Assembly (NCBI RefSeq): GCF_036452155.1
Contig: NZ_JAWJZY010000004.1
Reading direction: 5' to 3' (one strand)
DNA: 64,000 nt
From: Sorlinia euscelidii
GTDB lineage: Bacteria > Pseudomonadota > Alphaproteobacteria > Acetobacterales > Acetobacteraceae
In this document: piece by piece, positions 63,251 to 64,000 of the stretch
Layout of the letters: each line of letters opens with the position of its first letter
Numbering within the stretch: position 1 is the stretch's first letter
The notes under the pieces: generated by a model
The model's input: only the letters and a program-made list of their open reading frames with translations
What the model was told of the DNA's origin: nothing
Database searches by the model: none
Made by a program: the position numbers and the translations under genes

Positions 63251-64000
63251 ATGAATGATTTTCTCAAAATTACCGACCTGCATGCCGAGGTCGCGATGTC
63301 GGAACCCCCAAAAAAAATCCTGAATGGCCTGACCCTCTCCGTGCCACAGGGTGAGGTACACGCGATCATGGGGCCGAATGGCTCGGGGAAATCGACGCTC
63401 TCTTATATTCTGGCCGGGCGCGAGGATTATGCCGTGACGGGCGGTTCCGTCCTGTTCAAAGGGCAGGATCTGCTTGCCTTGACGCCGGAGGAACGCGCCG
63501 CTTCGGGTGTTTTCCTCGCTTTTCAGGCGCCGGTTGAGCTGCCGGGTGTCAATAATGCTAATTTCCTGCGGATCGCCGTCAATGCAGTGCGACGCGCGCG
63601 CGGTGAGGCGGAGCTGGACGCGGTCGCCTTCCTGAAAGCCGTGCGCGCTGAGACGAAGCATCTGCACATGTCCGATGAGATGCTGAAGCGTAACGTTAAT
63701 GAAGGTTTCTCAGGCGGGGAGAAGAAGCGCAATGAAGTGCTTCAGATGCGGATGCTGCGCCCGTCATTCGCCATCCTCGATGAGACGGATAGCGGGCTGG
63801 ATATCGACGCGTTGCGCATCGTGGCGGAAGGCGTCAACAGCCTGCGCGGCCCTGATTTTTCCGCGCTGATCATCACGCATCATCAGCGCCTGCTCGATTA
63901 CATTAAGCCAGACCGTGTGCACGTTATGGCCAAGGGGCGTATCCTGCATAGTGGTGATGCGTCCGTGGCGGTCGAACTCGAAGCGAAAGGCTATACGCGT
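63251..64000 (+). CDS. sufC: Fe-S cluster assembly ATPase SufC (runs off the window)
   Basis: SufC is the ABC-type ATPase of the SufBCD complex. The 250 codons visible contain Walker A GPNGSGKST, a Q-loop (FLAFQAPVELPGVN), the signature FSGGEKKRNEVLQ, Walker B FAILDETDSGLD and the H-loop LIITHHQRLLDYI, so the protein is nearly complete at the window edge. The ATG at 63251 has AGGA eight bases upstream. An in-frame ATG three codons earlier (63242) is an alternative. The operon presumably continues with sufD and sufS. Confidence 0.97.
   Translation, partial: MNDFLKITDLHAEVAMSEPPKKILNGLTLSVPQGEVHAIMGPNGSGKSTLSYILAGREDYAVTGGSVLFKGQDLLALTPEERAASGVFLAFQAPVELPGVNNANFLRIAVNAVRRARGEAELDAVAFLKAVRAETKHLHMSDEMLKRNVNEGFSGGEKKRNEVLQMRMLRPSFAILDETDSGLDIDALRIVAEGVNSLRGPDFSALIITHHQRLLDYIKPDRVHVMAKGRILHSGDASVAVELEAKGYTR

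Noticed and set aside
1..64000. CRISPR arrays, insertion sequences, rRNA genes, toxin-antitoxin pairs or restriction systems
   Set aside because: None was found on reading both strands; the window is core-genome in character.

Overview
The window is about 64 kb of ordinary chromosome from an alphaproteobacterium, most probably an acetic acid bacterium (Acetobacteraceae). This rests on moderately high GC, the gene order of the division/cell-wall cluster followed by lpxC-bamD-recN-ligA, meso-DAP-type peptidoglycan genes, GapR and MucR (alphaproteobacterial regulators), a MarR/OmpR pair resembling PetP/PetR, and a yceD-rpmF-plsX-fabH-ihfA-merR string. The genus cannot be fixed from the sequence alone. 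There is no rRNA operon, CRISPR array, prophage, integrase or insertion sequence.

Layout. 1-24.3 kb (minus strand): a complete dcw cluster, mraZ-rsmH-ftsL-ftsI-murE-murF-mraY-murD-ftsW-murG-murC-murB-ddl-ftsQ-ftsA-ftsZ, continuing into lpxC, bamD, recN and the 5' part of ligA. It has many 1-4 base overlaps and reads as one long, translationally coupled unit. Upstream lie a textbook MraZ operator (three TGGGA boxes at 10-base spacing) and the RNase P RNA gene. 25-31.5 kb: zwf with a small membrane-protein gene, gapR, proB-obgE, rplU-rpmA and a serine tRNA. 31.5-36.1 kb: a gene-poor AT-rich stretch, a FUSC-family exporter and a DUF4130-UdgX uracil-DNA-binding protein. 36.5-43 kb: mucR, ihfB, a LysR regulator, trxB, then an Lrp-type regulator overlapping two membrane glycosyltransferase genes. 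43-46 kb: rpsU and a MarR/response regulator/histidine kinase operon. 46-51 kb: bamE, then yceD-rpmF-plsX-fabH-ihfA-merR (phospholipid and fatty-acid initiation plus IHF-alpha). 51-64 kb: proline tRNA, AI-2E-family permease, Nudix protein, rpmB, fusA, a GlsB-type membrane protein, a divergent PEP carboxylase, DUF445, and the start of the suf Fe-S assembly operon (Rrf2 regulator, sufB, sufC).

The strongest unexpected signal is a set of eight genes (murE, the gene after gapR, DUF4130-udgX, an ArnT-like glycosyltransferase, the histidine kinase, fabH, ppc and the suf Rrf2 regulator) that are each broken once, always so that adding ONE base restores a full-length conserved protein. In most cases the natural place for it is a run of G or C. 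Two of the eight (murE, fabH) are normally essential. This looks far more like systematic homopolymer under-calling in the assembly than biological decay, and it should be settled before any of these genes is called a pseudogene.

I do not see a clearly novel multi-gene system. The best candidates for new biology are regulatory: an 18-bp perfect palindrome between bamE and the yceD-plsX-fabH operon, a palindrome inside the suf promoter, and repeated GCATTAACGAT motifs near mucR and between rnpB and mraZ. On the protein side they are the divergent PEP carboxylase, the UdgX fusion and the Lrp-glycosyltransferase operon.
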